DNA of 64,000 bases from Neorhizobium sp. NCHU2750 (GCF_003597675.1 NZ_CP030827.1:4158501-4222500), one strand, 5' to 3'; positions 28,646 to 37,424 are shown, numbered from the stretch's first letter. Notes: generated from the letters alone by a model not told the origin. Program-made: numbers and translations.

Positions 28646-29850
28646 CCATGCCGGCCGGCCGGAATGCCGAGATGCGCGGCCACCGTTTCGCCGATATCGG
28701 CATAGGACGACCTAACACCGATAGAGCGGGTTCTGATGCCGGGGCCGAAGGCCATGATCGGCACGCGTTCGCGTGTATGGTCGGTGCCGCGCCATGTCGG
28801 ATCGCAGCCGTGATCGGCAGTCAGGATCACGATATCGCCTGGCTTCATCCGCCGATGGATATCCGGCAGGCCGAGATCGAAGGCTTCGAGTGCCGCCGCA
28901 TATCCCGGCACGTCGCGGCGGTGGCCGTAGACCATGTCGAAATCGACGAAATTGGTGAAGACCAGATCGCCGTCGGCGGCTTCGTCCATCGCCGCAAGCG
29001 TCGCGGCCGCAAGCGCTGCATTGCCGTTCGCCTTGATCACCCGCGAAATACCCTGGTGGGCGAAAATGTCGCCTACTTTACCCACAGCATGGACGCTGCG
29101 GCCCGCATTGATGAGCCGATCGAGCAAGGTCGGCTCCGGCGGCAGGACCGAAAAATCGCGCCGATTGCCGGTCCGCTCGAATGTATCGGGGGTTTCACCA
29201 AGGAACGGGCGGGCGATCACCCGGCCGATATTGAGAGGATCGAGCAGCCCGCGAACGACGTGGCACAGCTTGATCAACCGCTCGAAGCCGAAATGGGTCT
29301 CGTGCGCCGCGATCTGGAACACGCTGTCACTCGATGTATAGCAGATCGGCTTGCCGCTGCGGATATGCTCCTCGCCAAGGCTCGCGATGATCTCGGTGCC
29401 CGAGGCATGGCAATTGCCGAGAATGCCCGGAATATTGCCCTCGCGGCAGATGGCTTCCACCAGTTCGGGCGAAAACGCATCGCCTTCCGTCGGGAAATAT
29501 CCCCAGTCGAACATCACCGGCGTGCCGGCGATCTCCCAATGACCTGAAGGCGTGTCCTTGCCGTTCGACATTTCGTTTGCCGCGCCATAGAGGCCGAACA
29601 ATCGTTCCGGCAGGGGCATGCCGGCCGGATAATTGCCGCTCGCAATCCTGGCGATATCCATCAGCCCCAGCGAGGTCATGTTGGGAAGCTTCAGGGGGCC
29701 CTGCCTCAGGCCTGCCCGGTCAGCCGCGCCGGCTGCGCAGAATTCCGCGATATGGCCGAGCGTATTGGAGCCGAGATCGCCGTAATCGGCCGCATCCCGT
29801 GCACCACCGACACCAAAGGAATCAAGAACGAAAAGAAAGGCACGCGCCAT
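28630..29850 (-). CDS. deoB: Phosphopentomutase
   Basis: A 406-residue alkaline-phosphatase-superfamily mutase that interconverts (deoxy)ribose-1-phosphate and -5-phosphate, linking the phosphorylases to DeoC. The metal site motif [13 protein letters not shown] (about 5-17) includes the N-terminal Asp. Others are [21 protein letters not shown] with the phosphorylated Thr in the DTPSGH context, and the C-terminal [20 protein letters not shown]. It is the first gene of the minus-strand salvage operon. Confidence 0.95.
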   Translation of the reverse strand: MARAFLFVLDSFGVGGARDAADYGDLGSNTLGHIAEFCAAGAADRAGLRQGPLKLPNMTSLGLMDIARIASGNYPAGMPLPERLFGLYGAANEMSNGKDTPSGHWEIAGTPVMFDWGYFPTEGDAFSPELVEAICREGNIPGILGNCHASGTEIIASLGEEHIRSGKPICYTSSDSVFQIAAHETHFGFERLIKLCHVVRGLLDPLNIGRVIARPFLGETPDTFERTGNRRDFSVLPPEPTLLDRLINAGRSVHAVGKVGDIFAHQGISRVIKANGNAALAAATLAAMDEAADGDLVFTNFVDFDMVYGHRRDVPGYAAALEAFDLGLPDIHRRMKPGDIVILTADHGCDPTWRGTDHTRERVPIMAFGPGIRTRSIGVRSSYADIGETVAAHLGIPAGRHGWSFL

Positions 29851-29967
29851 CTGCCACCGGTCATCTGAATGCTGTCTGGCCCGGTCCTCATGACAGGGCT
29901 GAATCGCGATACATATAGTCCGGCAGAGATATTGGCAAAGCCTGCGGCAAAAGCAGGGCGGGAGTTA

Positions 29968-30555
29968 TCAGCAGCCCGTGCAACTGATGCTGGTTCCCAC
30001 GCGTTGGCGATAGAAGAACTGGCGGCTGAGCGTCAGCGTCCTCAACTGGTTCGGCATCAATCCCGGCATGAACATCAGCAGCTGGTGGGTGACAGAGACT
30101 TCCGATCGCACCAGAAACGTGCTGGCCGTGCGCATGTCTGTCGGCACATCGCTCACGGCGGTGCCTGTGGCATAAGGCCTGGATCCGTCCTGCGCCCATG
30201 ACCAGGCGACGGTCGGGTTGCCGGATGCGTCCAGCGTGATGCCGGTGATCTTTATCGACAGGTTTTCCGGCGTATAGGGCGTGAATATGCTGTTGGTGAC
30301 ATTGATCATCTGCTGCAGGTCGGTGGAAGCGACCGACGACTGCTGTGTCACCAGATCGGCGATCGTGCTGGCCGAGCGTGTGACGCGCTTGGAAAAGCTT
30401 AGCCCGACCGTCAGCTCGAACGAGGTGATGTAGAGGGCGAGCAACAGCGGCGCGATCAGTGCAAATTCGACACCGCCGACACCACGAACATCCCGGCCGA
30501 ACAGGCGCAGGCGATCGATGAGGAGCCGCAAGTTGGCGTGCTGCTTCCTCATCAC
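29968..30555 (-). CDS. TadE/TadF-like minor pseudopilin (second of pair)
   Basis: A 195-residue secreted or membrane-anchored protein of the Tad pilus system. After a basic N-terminus it shows the TadE-like segment GVGGVEFALIAPLLLALYI (about 25-43), with Glu five residues into the hydrophobic helix as in prepilins. This is followed by a Ser/Thr-rich extracellular part and two C-terminal Cys (SCTGC). Its start overlaps the stop of the upstream TadE-like gene (ATGA), so the pair is translationally coupled. It probably affects pilus assembly or anchoring. Confidence 0.78.
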   Translation of the reverse strand: MMRKQHANLRLLIDRLRLFGRDVRGVGGVEFALIAPLLLALYITSFELTVGLSFSKRVTRSASTIADLVTQQSSVASTDLQQMINVTNSIFTPYTPENLSIKITGITLDASGNPTVAWSWAQDGSRPYATGTAVSDVPTDMRTASTFLVRSEVSVTHQLLMFMPGLMPNQLRTLTLSRQFFYRQRVGTSISCTGC

Positions 30556-31175
30556 GGATATTCCTCGTTCTTGAAGGCGCTCGTCTCAACGATCAGGAAG
30601 TAATTCGATCCGCTGGTTGGCCGCATGTTCGAGATATAGGGCCGCAGCAGATCGGTCATGATGTCCCACTTGTAGTATGCGCGCAGCATGTTCTTGGTGC
30701 TGGCACCGCCCGGCGCATAGCTGAAGGATGATGTGTCGAGATCTCCAGCCGATGTGACAGGAACGGTGGTCGGCATGTCGGAGAAGTTCGTGTAGCTTTT
30801 GACGTCGAGGAAAAGCTTCGTAGGTGTAGCGATTTCCGACGCGCTGCACTGGATGAGGATAGAGATCTCGTTGCAGAATGCGGTGCGGAAGGCCGCCTGG
30901 TTCATATAGGTCGTGGCGCTGGCATTGCTGAATGTAATATTGCCGGTGCGCAACTTGCGTCCCATCGTATCGACGGCATTGGCAACGAGTTGCTCGGCCG
31001 TATAGGCGACGAATGTCTCGATGATTGCGAAGACGATCAGGAAATAAGGGATCGCCAGGATGGCGAACTCGATCGCCGCCGCACCGTCCTTCGACCGAAA
31101 CAGCCTTCTGAGGCGGGATTTGGAGGCGTTGGGAGACGTCTTTCCGTCAGCCGCAGTCGAATTCTTCTGGTGCAT
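30552..31175 (-). CDS. TadE-like minor pseudopilin (first of pair)
   Basis: A 207-residue protein with the TadE signature SKDGAAAIEFAILAIPYFLI (about 28-47), a type IV prepilin-like helix with Glu near the cleavage site, then an extracellular region with two Cys (FCNEISILIQC). The ATG at 31175 has AGGAAG just upstream; an earlier start at 31214 lacks one. It lies within the Tad locus, divergent from pilA, and is co-transcribed with the following TadE/F-like gene. Confidence 0.78.
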   Translation of the reverse strand: MHQKNSTAADGKTSPNASKSRLRRLFRSKDGAAAIEFAILAIPYFLIVFAIIETFVAYTAEQLVANAVDTMGRKLRTGNITFSNASATTYMNQAAFRTAFCNEISILIQCSASEIATPTKLFLDVKSYTNFSDMPTTVPVTSAGDLDTSSFSYAPGGASTKNMLRAYYKWDIMTDLLRPYISNMRPTSGSNYFLIVETSAFKNEEYP

Positions 31176-31270
31176 CTCTTCCTGTCCGGCAAACGGCGAA
31201 GACGAGCACACCATATGGAATGATTATTGAAAATCCGTTTCTCGACTGATGCAGATTGATGCAGTCGAAA

Positions 31271-31294
31271 GCGTCACGGCGTCACGGCGTCACG
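31271..31294. repeat. Three 8-bp tandem repeats spanning a stop codon
   Basis: The unit GCGTCACG occurs three times in a row. On the minus strand it covers the TGA stop of the CpaC-N-terminal-like gene. Gain or loss of units would shift the frame or change the C-terminus of that protein. Confidence 0.7.
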
Positions 31295-31700
31295 GCGTCT
31301 TGGCGGCCGTGGTCGTGCCGCTCTGGGTATGCTGTTCGCAATTCGGCGTACAGGACAGCACGGTTCGTTCCGTCTGCTTGAAGACGCGCACGGTATTGCC
31401 TTCATCGATCGACACGAGAACGCGCTCGTCGGCGATCGCATTCCCGTCCTTGTCGAGGAGCACCAGATTGGTCGTGCCGAAACTGCGACCTGTCAAGACG
31501 ATCGTCGTCGCGTCGGCAACGGTCGCATCCGCCACTTCCGAATTGCCGACGATGACCTTGGCCACGGGCCGATCGAGCTTGAGCACGCGAGCCTGATTCA
31601 TGAACACCCGCAGAAGGTCCTGATCCTCTGCGGCGCAGGCGGCACCGGCAATCAGGCCGGATGCAATGGTAAGGGCGGCCATTACGCGACGCAGCGCCAT
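31290..31700 (-). CDS. Stand-alone CpaC N-terminal-like pilus protein
   Basis: A 136-residue secreted protein with signal peptide MALRRVMAALTIASGLIAG, cut near ACA-AE. The mature part is a single copy of the secretin N-terminal pilus domain (T2SS-T3SS_pil_N type): LDRPVAKVIVGNSEVADATV, then GRSFGTTNLVLLDKDGNAI. The same arrangement begins the full secretin CpaC in this locus. No secretin barrel follows. A C-terminal Cys pair and a Thr/Ala tail end it. The ATG at 31700 is preceded by AAGGA. It may decorate or help localise the secretin; that is inference. Confidence 0.75.
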   Translation of the reverse strand: MALRRVMAALTIASGLIAGAACAAEDQDLLRVFMNQARVLKLDRPVAKVIVGNSEVADATVADATTIVLTGRSFGTTNLVLLDKDGNAIADERVLVSIDEGNTVRVFKQTERTVLSCTPNCEQHTQSGTTTAAKTP

Positions 31701-32096
31701 TTTAAAGGTCCTTAGGGCGGATTTCGATATGAACAGAAGATGACGCTGATTGGTGAATGAAGCCTTAAGCATGAAATGGGCACGGCCTTACTTGTGGCTT
31801 AACCCTTTTCGCGTCGGGCGAAACTCACGGCATAATTGATGAGTTGTCAGAGTAAGGTGTTGAAATAAAAATAACATTAGGATCTTGTTTCATGTTGGGG
31901 TGAGCGTAGAAAAAACGCTCGGTTTTCATCAGGAAATGTTTACCAACGCGGCCATAAGTGACCCGTTTAACCTCTTGGTAACGCTTCTCATTAAGTGGTT
32001 GGCAATCGTCCGCCTGTAGTTTTCATCTCAACCGAGCAACGAGAAAACAGTTGTCGGTAAGTGCTGAACAACAATTGTGTGGAGTAGGAGAGTCCA
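31701..32096. other. Divergent promoter region upstream of the Flp pilin gene
   Basis: This AT-richer stretch separates the CpaC-N-like gene (minus) from pilA (plus). It contains a hairpin GAGCGT-N7-ACGCTC at 31902-31920 followed by GGTTTT, and a near-consensus CtrA box at 31967-31982. The remainder shows nothing recognisable beyond a probable core promoter close to pilA. Confidence 0.5.
31967..31982 (+). promoter_or_regulatory. Near-consensus CtrA box upstream of pilA
   Basis: The sequence TTAA-CCTCTTG-GTAAC matches the CtrA consensus TTAA-N7-TTAAC at 8 of 9 defined positions. It lies 115 nt upstream of the Flp pilin start. In Caulobacter the pilin gene pilA is activated by CtrA, so the placement is plausible. 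Binding itself is inferred. Confidence 0.5.
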
Positions 32097-32285
32097 ATGT
32101 CCAAGATTTTCGCTCGTTTTCGCAAAGATGAATCCGGTGCAACGGCCATCGAATATGGTCTGATTGCCGCTCTCATCTCGGTTGCTCTTATCGCCGGCGC
32201 TTCGACGCTTGGCAACCAGCTTGGCAACACCTTCAATGCGATCTCAACCAAGATGGGTACTGCCAACACTGCTGCTAACAAGTAA
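32097..32285 (+). CDS. pilA: Flp/Fap-type major pilin
   Basis: A 62-residue prepilin of the Flp family, the structural subunit of the Tad pilus used for surface attachment. The leader MSKIFARFRKDESG ends at Gly14 and the mature protein begins ATAIEYGLIAALISVALIAG, with the invariant Glu at +5 and the adjacent Tyr of Flp pilins. GTAGGAG precedes the ATG. A terminator-like hairpin follows, before the peptidase gene, which would make this pilin far more abundant than the assembly proteins. Confidence 0.96.
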   Translation: MSKIFARFRKDESGATAIEYGLIAALISVALIAGASTLGNQLGNTFNAISTKMGTANTAANK

Positions 32286-32321
32286 TTAGCTGCCGCTCGT
32301 TCGGCACCTATGACAATGGTT

Positions 32322-32357
32322 AAAGCCGTCCCGCGTCGGGCGGCTTTGAACCTTTTT
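32322..32357 (+). terminator. Terminator/attenuator between pilA and cpaA
   Basis: The stem AAAGCCGTCCCG / CGGGCGGCTTT (one bulge), with loop CGT, is followed by GAACCTTTTT. It starts 37 nt after the pilin stop. Partial read-through would set low expression of the downstream assembly genes. Confidence 0.75.
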
Positions 32358-32382
32358 GAGAGTTCGTTCGAGAGAGTTGCCC

Positions 32383-32904
32383 ATGCTGAGTGAAGTCGTC
32401 GCCACTCTGGTGCTCACGATCTTTCCGGCGGTACTGATCGCTGCTGCAGTCAGCGACTTTCTGACGATGACCATATCGAACCGTCTGTCGCTCGCCCTTG
32501 CCCTGGCCTTTCTTGTGCTGGCGCCCGTGTCCGGCATGCCGCTCGTCTCGACCGGTTACAGCCTTCTTGGCGCCGCAGCGGTTTTTCTTGTCTGCTTCGC
32601 GCTTTTCGCCGCTAATATTATGGGTGGCGGTGATGCAAAGCTTCTGACGGCAGCGAGCCTCTGGTTCGGTCTTGATCCATCTCTGGCTACTTTCATCGTT
32701 TCTGTCGCCTATGCCGGCGGCGGCGTGACGCTGCTTTTCCTCCTCTTGCGGATGCGTGCCGATACGGTCATGGCCATGGGCATTCCCTTGCCGGTTTCGA
32801 TCGTCGGGACCAGGAAAATTCCTTATGGCATTGCCATTGCCATCGGTGGCCTGATGGCCTTTTCGGCATCTCCCATCGCAAATCTTGCGCTGAAAACATT
32901 GTAA
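32383..32904 (+). CDS. cpaA: Prepilin peptidase, CpaA/TadV type
   Basis: A 173-residue integral-membrane aspartyl peptidase that cleaves the leader of Flp pilin. It has the two catalytic Asp sites, AAAVSDFLTMTISNR (about 21-35) and NIMGGGDAKLLTA (GxGD motif, about 80-92), and about five to six transmembrane segments. It lacks the N-terminal methylase domain of PilD, as expected for the CpaA branch. The ATG at 32383 was chosen over an upstream in-frame start at 32356 that overlaps the attenuator. Confidence 0.92.
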   Translation: MLSEVVATLVLTIFPAVLIAAAVSDFLTMTISNRLSLALALAFLVLAPVSGMPLVSTGYSLLGAAAVFLVCFALFAANIMGGGDAKLLTAASLWFGLDPSLATFIVSVAYAGGGVTLLFLLLRMRADTVMAMGIPLPVSIVGTRKIPYGIAIAIGGLMAFSASPIANLALKTL

Positions 32905-32922
32905 AACGGCTCTGGATGCCGG

Positions 32923-32945
32923 CAATACTGCGTTAACCAGTATTG
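32923..32945. repeat. Perfect inverted repeat between cpaA and cpaB
   Basis: Arms CAATACTG and CAGTATTG (8 of 8) flank the spacer CGTTAAC. It lies 18 nt after the cpaA stop and about 80 nt before cpaB. There is no T-run after it. It could be an mRNA hairpin or an operator, and TTAACC in the spacer recurs 24 bp later. Confidence 0.6.
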
Positions 32946-33023
32946 TAAGCTTGTCATTAACCATAATTACACCATTGCCGACGATCCTGTGGGGAAGATC
33001 AAGGATTCTCTTTAGGAACGGCA

Positions 33024-33824
33024 ATGAAGCCCGCTCGCATCATCATTCTGACGGTGGCCGTTGTGGCCGCAGGCCTTGCCGGCCTGCTGGCCATGCGCAT
33101 GGGTGGCCAATCGGCGCCGAAGCTGGTGGAAACGGTCATCAAGGAACCGACCATTCGCGTTCTTGTTTCGGCTGACAATTTGCCGGTCGGCGCGCGGCTG
33201 AACGACAAGTCGCTCCAGTGGCTGGATTGGCCGCGCGGCGGCATTGCCGAAGGTTTCATCACCAGCGAGGCCCGGCCGGATGCGATCAAGGAACTTGATG
33301 GTTCCGTCGTGCGCCTGCCCATCTTCAAGGGTGAACCGCTGCGGGCAGAGAAGATCGCCGACTCCTCCAGCCGCATCATGTCCTCGCTGCTTCCAGCGGG
33401 CAAGCGTGCCGTCGCGACGGAAATTTCGGTCGCCACCGGCGCCGGCGGCTTCGTGCTGCCGAACGACCGCGTCGACGTCATCATGGTTCGCCAGGACAAG
33501 AATGCGGGCAACGCATACATTACCGAGAACGTCCTCAACAACGTCCGCGTGCTTGCCATCGACCAGCACATCCAGGAAGCGCCCGACGGCAGCAAGTCCG
33601 TCGTTGGTACCACGGCGACGCTCGAACTGACACCGGATCAGGCCAAGGTCATGGCGGTCGCCCAGCAGATGGCGGAGCGCCTGACGCTCGCTCTGCGCTC
33701 CGTCGCCGATGCCCAGGAAGAGGATACGGATGCGGCAGACTATCTGCTGCACGGCGACGGCAAGGCAGACATACAGGTTATCAAGTCGGGATCGATCATC
33801 ACCGGCTCGACGCAGGCGAATTGA
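33024..33824 (+). CDS. cpaB: Flp pilus assembly protein CpaB (RcpC)
   Basis: A 266-residue protein with one N-terminal transmembrane helix (about 5-24) and a periplasmic SAF/AFP-like domain. Visible are TIRVLVSADNLPVGARL, then GSVVRLPIFKGEPLRAEKI and GAGGFVLPNDRVDVIMVRQ, as in CpaB/RcpC proteins that stabilise the outer-membrane secretin of the Tad machine. It is followed 13 nt later by cpaC. GGAACGGC precedes the ATG. Confidence 0.92.
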   Translation: MKPARIIILTVAVVAAGLAGLLAMRMGGQSAPKLVETVIKEPTIRVLVSADNLPVGARLNDKSLQWLDWPRGGIAEGFITSEARPDAIKELDGSVVRLPIFKGEPLRAEKIADSSSRIMSSLLPAGKRAVATEISVATGAGGFVLPNDRVDVIMVRQDKNAGNAYITENVLNNVRVLAIDQHIQEAPDGSKSVVGTTATLELTPDQAKVMAVAQQMAERLTLALRSVADAQEEDTDAADYLLHGDGKADIQVIKSGSIITGSTQAN

Positions 33825-33837
33825 ACGGAGCGATCAG

Positions 33838-35322
33838 GTGACGAGCTTTAAACTCAAAATCCGCGGAATTGTTTCTGTCGGCCTGGCGTCCTGCCTGGCC
33901 GTTGCAGGCCTTCCCGAAGGTTTCGCTCCCTCTTTCCTCGCCGCGACCGAAGCGGCTGCGGCCGATAGCGGTGTGATCAAGATCGCTCAGGGCGGTCCCG
34001 GCGCCAAACGTCACCTGACGCTCGGGCTCAACAAGGCTTTGGTCATCGACCTGCCATCCGACGCCCATGACATCCTGGTTGCCGATCCGTCGATGGCCGA
34101 TGCGGTCACCCGCACTTCAAGACGCATCTATCTCTTCGGCAAGACGGTCGGCCAGACCAATATCTTCGTCTTCGGGCCGAATGGCGAGGAGATCGTTACG
34201 CTCGACGTCGAGATCGAACGCGATATTTCGGGTCTTGAAGCAAATCTTCGCCGCTTCCTGCCGGATTCCAACATCAAGGTGGAAATCGTTTCCGACAACA
34301 TCGTGCTTTCCGGCACGGTACGCACGCCCCAGGACAGCTCGCAGGCGCAGAAACTTGCACTGGCCTTCCTCAAGGGCGGCGAAGCCACGACCCGCAATAT
34401 CACTGCGACGAGCGGCAACAATGGTGGCGATTCAGCGATCTACGCCGAAGACCGCCAGACCTCGCAGGTCGTCAATCTGTTGACCATCGAAGGTGAGGAT
34501 CAGGTCACCTTGAAGATCACAGTGGCCGAAATCCGCCGCGAAATCCTCAAGCAGCTCGGCTTCGACAACACCTTCACCCGCAATCCGACTTCCAGAAATG
34601 GCCTCGACGTTCTGACGGTCGGTGCCGGATCCACCGGTCTTTCGGGAACCATCGCCGGAAGCATCGGCAAGCTCGGCATCGAGACGGCTCTCAGCGCGCT
34701 CGAACAGGCCAATGCGATCCGCACTTTGGCAGAGCCCACCCTGACGGCGATCTCCGGTCAGTCGGCGACATTCAATTCCGGTGGCGAAAAGCTCTATACG
34801 ACCACCAATGCCGATGGCGTGTCGACGGTAACGAACTATTCCTATGGTATCTCGCTCGGCTTCACGCCGACGGTCCTCTCCTCCGGGCGCATCAGCCTGC
34901 GCATCCAGACGAAGGTATCCGAACCGGTTTCGACGAGCACCACCAACGTCGAATATCGCAAGCGCGATGCTGAAACCGTGGTCGAACTTCCTTCGGGTGG
35001 TTCGCTGGCACTTGCCGGCCTGATCCGTGACGACATTCAGCAGAGCATGAACGGAACCCCCGGTGCCTCCAAGCTGCCGCTGCTGGGAGCGCTGTTCCGC
35101 GAAAAGAGCTACCAGCGCGACGAAACCGAACTGGTCATCATCGCGACCCCCTATCTGGTTCGCCCCGTCAACCGCAATGAACTGTCCCGGCCGGACGACA
35201 ATTTCCAGCCCGCCGGCGATGTCGAAAGCGTGTTCCTCGGCAGGGTCAACAAGATCTATGGCCGCAAGGAGGCGCCGCCGCCGGCACCTTACCAGGGCAA
35301 TGTCGGGTTTATCTACAAATGA
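33838..35322 (+). CDS. cpaC: Tad pilus outer-membrane secretin CpaC (RcpA)
   Basis: A 494-residue secretin that forms the outer-membrane pore for the pilus. The GTG start at 33838 has GGAG 8 nt upstream, and the signal peptide runs to about residue 40. The N-terminal pilus domain shows HLTLGLNKALVIDLP and VADPSMADAVTRTSRRIYLF, followed by a BON-like VEIVSDNIVLSGTVR. The secretin domain includes TLAEPTLTAISGQSATFNSG (about 310-330) and VELPSGGSLALAGLIRDD. The final EAPPPAPYQGNVGFIYK tail is typical of rhizobial CpaC. Confidence 0.93.
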   Translation: MTSFKLKIRGIVSVGLASCLAVAGLPEGFAPSFLAATEAAAADSGVIKIAQGGPGAKRHLTLGLNKALVIDLPSDAHDILVADPSMADAVTRTSRRIYLFGKTVGQTNIFVFGPNGEEIVTLDVEIERDISGLEANLRRFLPDSNIKVEIVSDNIVLSGTVRTPQDSSQAQKLALAFLKGGEATTRNITATSGNNGGDSAIYAEDRQTSQVVNLLTIEGEDQVTLKITVAEIRREILKQLGFDNTFTRNPTSRNGLDVLTVGAGSTGLSGTIAGSIGKLGIETALSALEQANAIRTLAEPTLTAISGQSATFNSGGEKLYTTTNADGVSTVTNYSYGISLGFTPTVLSSGRISLRIQTKVSEPVSTSTTNVEYRKRDAETVVELPSGGSLALAGLIRDDIQQSMNGTPGASKLPLLGALFREKSYQRDETELVIIATPYLVRPVNRNELSRPDDNFQPAGDVESVFLGRVNKIYGRKEAPPPAPYQGNVGFIYK

Positions 35323-35381
35323 CCAGGCGGACGCAGTCGAAGACCCCAAGACGTAGTCAGGCGCAGGAAAGGCGTCCTTCC

Positions 35382-36068
35382 ATGGATCCGAGAAAGACAA
35401 CGAGATATTCGACTGGCCGCCTGTCGGCAGCGTTGGTCATCGGCGCTGCGGCGCTGCTGTCTTCCTGTGCCGGCAAGGATAGCCTCACCACCAGCTCGCT
35501 TCCGGATGACTATCGCACCCGTCACCCGATCGTCGTCGGCGAGGCGGAAAAGACCATCGATATTCCGGTCGCAGCCGGCGACAGCGGCCTCAACAAGGGT
35601 CAGTCCGAAACGGTCGCCGGCTTCGTCGCCGAATATCGCCGCACCTCATCCGGCATCATCCAGATCGTCACGCCGCACGGATCGGCCAACGAAGGCGCTG
35701 CGGCATCCGCGGCATCGGCCACCCGCAAGCTGATGGTCAAGATGGGCGTTCCTGCCGGAAAGATCCTCATGGCCCGTTTCCCGGCGGATTTCGGTCAGTC
35801 GGCACCGATACACCTCACCTATGTGGCGATCGCCGCAAAAGTCGATGCCTGTGGTCAATGGCCGGCCGACATGACGCTCAATACGGAATCCAACAAGAAC
35901 TACTATAATTTCGGTTGCGCCTATCAGGCCAACCTTGCCGCCCAGCTCGCCAACCCGAACGACATGCTCGGCCCGCGCCGCATGACGCCGCCCGATGGCG
36001 CCCAGCGCGACGCGGCGATGGATCGTTATCGCGGCGCCTACGTTGAACTGAAGGACATGGACGAATGA
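35382..36068 (+). CDS. cpaD: Tad pilus assembly lipoprotein CpaD
   Basis: A 228-residue outer-membrane lipoprotein with signal GRLSAALVIGAAALLSSC; the lipobox Cys lies near residue 29. The mature part holds the CpaD features YRTRHPIVVGEAEKTIDIPV, RLMV-like ATRKLMVKMGVP, and NFGCAYQANLAAQLANPNDM. I chose the ATG at 35382 (AAAGGC upstream), which gives a normal signal length. An ATG at 35319, overlapping the cpaC stop as ATGA, would add 21 basic residues and is also possible. Confidence 0.9.
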   Translation: MDPRKTTRYSTGRLSAALVIGAAALLSSCAGKDSLTTSSLPDDYRTRHPIVVGEAEKTIDIPVAAGDSGLNKGQSETVAGFVAEYRRTSSGIIQIVTPHGSANEGAAASAASATRKLMVKMGVPAGKILMARFPADFGQSAPIHLTYVAIAAKVDACGQWPADMTLNTESNKNYYNFGCAYQANLAAQLANPNDMLGPRRMTPPDGAQRDAAMDRYRGAYVELKDMDE

Positions 36069-36099
36069 GCGGGCTCAACGGTTTGAAGGACGTGGCGCT

Positions 36100-37392
36100 A
36101 TGATAAGCACTGTCCAATACGGCATGAACGGCGGGGCCTCGCAGGCCGACATGGCTGCAGAACAGCCTTCCGGCATCGATCTGGAATCGGTACGGCCGCT
36201 GCCGCGCATTTCGGTCCACGTCTTTTGCGAAAGCGAGGTCGTGCAGCGTATGGCCGACCAGATGGCGCGCGACCGCCGCATGGCCAAGGTCAATCTGCGC
36301 GTCACGAGCGGCGGCACCAGCGCTGCCGCCAACATGTTTGCATCATCGCCGACCCCCAATCTGATCGTGCTCGAGACGGCTGCAGAACCGCGCAATCTCT
36401 TAGGTGAACTCGCGCCACTGGCGGAAGTTTGCGATCCGTCCACTCGCGTCATCGTCATCGGCCGCTACAACGATATCGCTCTCTATCGCGAACTCGTCCG
36501 CAACGGCATTTCCGAATATCTCGTTGCACCAGTTCCTATGGCAGACATGATGGCGGCAATCTCGGCCATCTTTGTCGATCCCGATGCCGAACCGCTTGGC
36601 AAGTCGATTGCCTTTGTCGGCGCAAAGGGGGGTGTCGGCGCCTCGACGATCGCCCACAATTGCGCCTTCGGCATATCGAGCCTGTTTTCGACCGAAACGA
36701 TCCTGGCCGATCTCGACCTGCCTTTCGGTACCGCCAATATCGATTTCGACCAGGACCCGATGCAGGGTATTGCCGAAGCCGTGTTTGCGCCCGAGCGCCT
36801 TGATGAAGTCTTTCTTGATCGCCTTCTGACCAAGTGCTCGGATCACCTCTCGCTTCTGTCGGCCCCGTCGCTGCTCGATCGCTCCTATGATTTCGAGGCC
36901 CGCGCCTTCCAGCCGGTGGTCGAGATCCTGCAGCGCAGCGCCCCCATGGCCGTGCTCGACGTGCCGCATGGCTGGAACGAATGGACAACATCCGTCCTGG
37001 CCGATGCCGACGAGGTCGTCATCTGCGCCGCTCCGGACCTCGCCAACCTGCGCAACACCAAGAACATGCTGGATGCGCTGAAGAAGCTGAGGCCGAACGA
37101 TCGTGCGCCGCATCTTGTCCTCAACCAGGTCGGCATGCCGAAGCGCCCCGAAATCAGCCCGTCGGATTTCACCGAACCGTTGGAGATCGAACCGATCGCA
37201 ATCCTGCCTTTCGATGCGCAACTGTTCGGCAACGCAGCCAATAGCGGTCGCATGATTGCCGAAATCGACGGCAAGTCGCCGGTCGCCGAAACCTTCTCGC
37301 AGATCGCCCATGTCGTGACCGGCCGTATCGCGGTCAAGAAGACGAAGAAGGGCGGTCTCGGCAAGATGCTCGGCATGCTGGGCCGCAAGTGA
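36100..37392 (+). CDS. cpaE: Pilus assembly/localisation ATPase-like protein CpaE (TadZ)
   Basis: A 430-residue protein with an N-terminal receiver-like domain (about 35-160, including LIVLETAAEP and GRYNDIALYRELVRNGISEYL) and a C-terminal MinD/ParA-like domain. The deviant Walker A reads GAKGGVGASTIAHN (about 174-187). It keeps the first Lys but has Ala-Ser where GKT/GKS is expected, as seen in other TadZ/CpaE proteins. LADLDLPFGT and VLDVPHGWNEW follow as switch-like regions. It directs the Tad complex to its cellular site. Confidence 0.92.
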   Translation: MISTVQYGMNGGASQADMAAEQPSGIDLESVRPLPRISVHVFCESEVVQRMADQMARDRRMAKVNLRVTSGGTSAAANMFASSPTPNLIVLETAAEPRNLLGELAPLAEVCDPSTRVIVIGRYNDIALYRELVRNGISEYLVAPVPMADMMAAISAIFVDPDAEPLGKSIAFVGAKGGVGASTIAHNCAFGISSLFSTETILADLDLPFGTANIDFDQDPMQGIAEAVFAPERLDEVFLDRLLTKCSDHLSLLSAPSLLDRSYDFEARAFQPVVEILQRSAPMAVLDVPHGWNEWTTSVLADADEVVICAAPDLANLRNTKNMLDALKKLRPNDRAPHLVLNQVGMPKRPEISPSDFTEPLEIEPIAILPFDAQLFGNAANSGRMIAEIDGKSPVAETFSQIAHVVTGRIAVKKTKKGGLGKMLGMLGRK

Positions 37393-37424
37393 AGTTCACG
37401 TCAGATGAGAATTAGGTCCTAAGG

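Noticed and set aside
31271..31294. CRISPR-like repeats
   Set aside because: The 8-bp units are directly abutting with no spacers; this is a simple tandem repeat.
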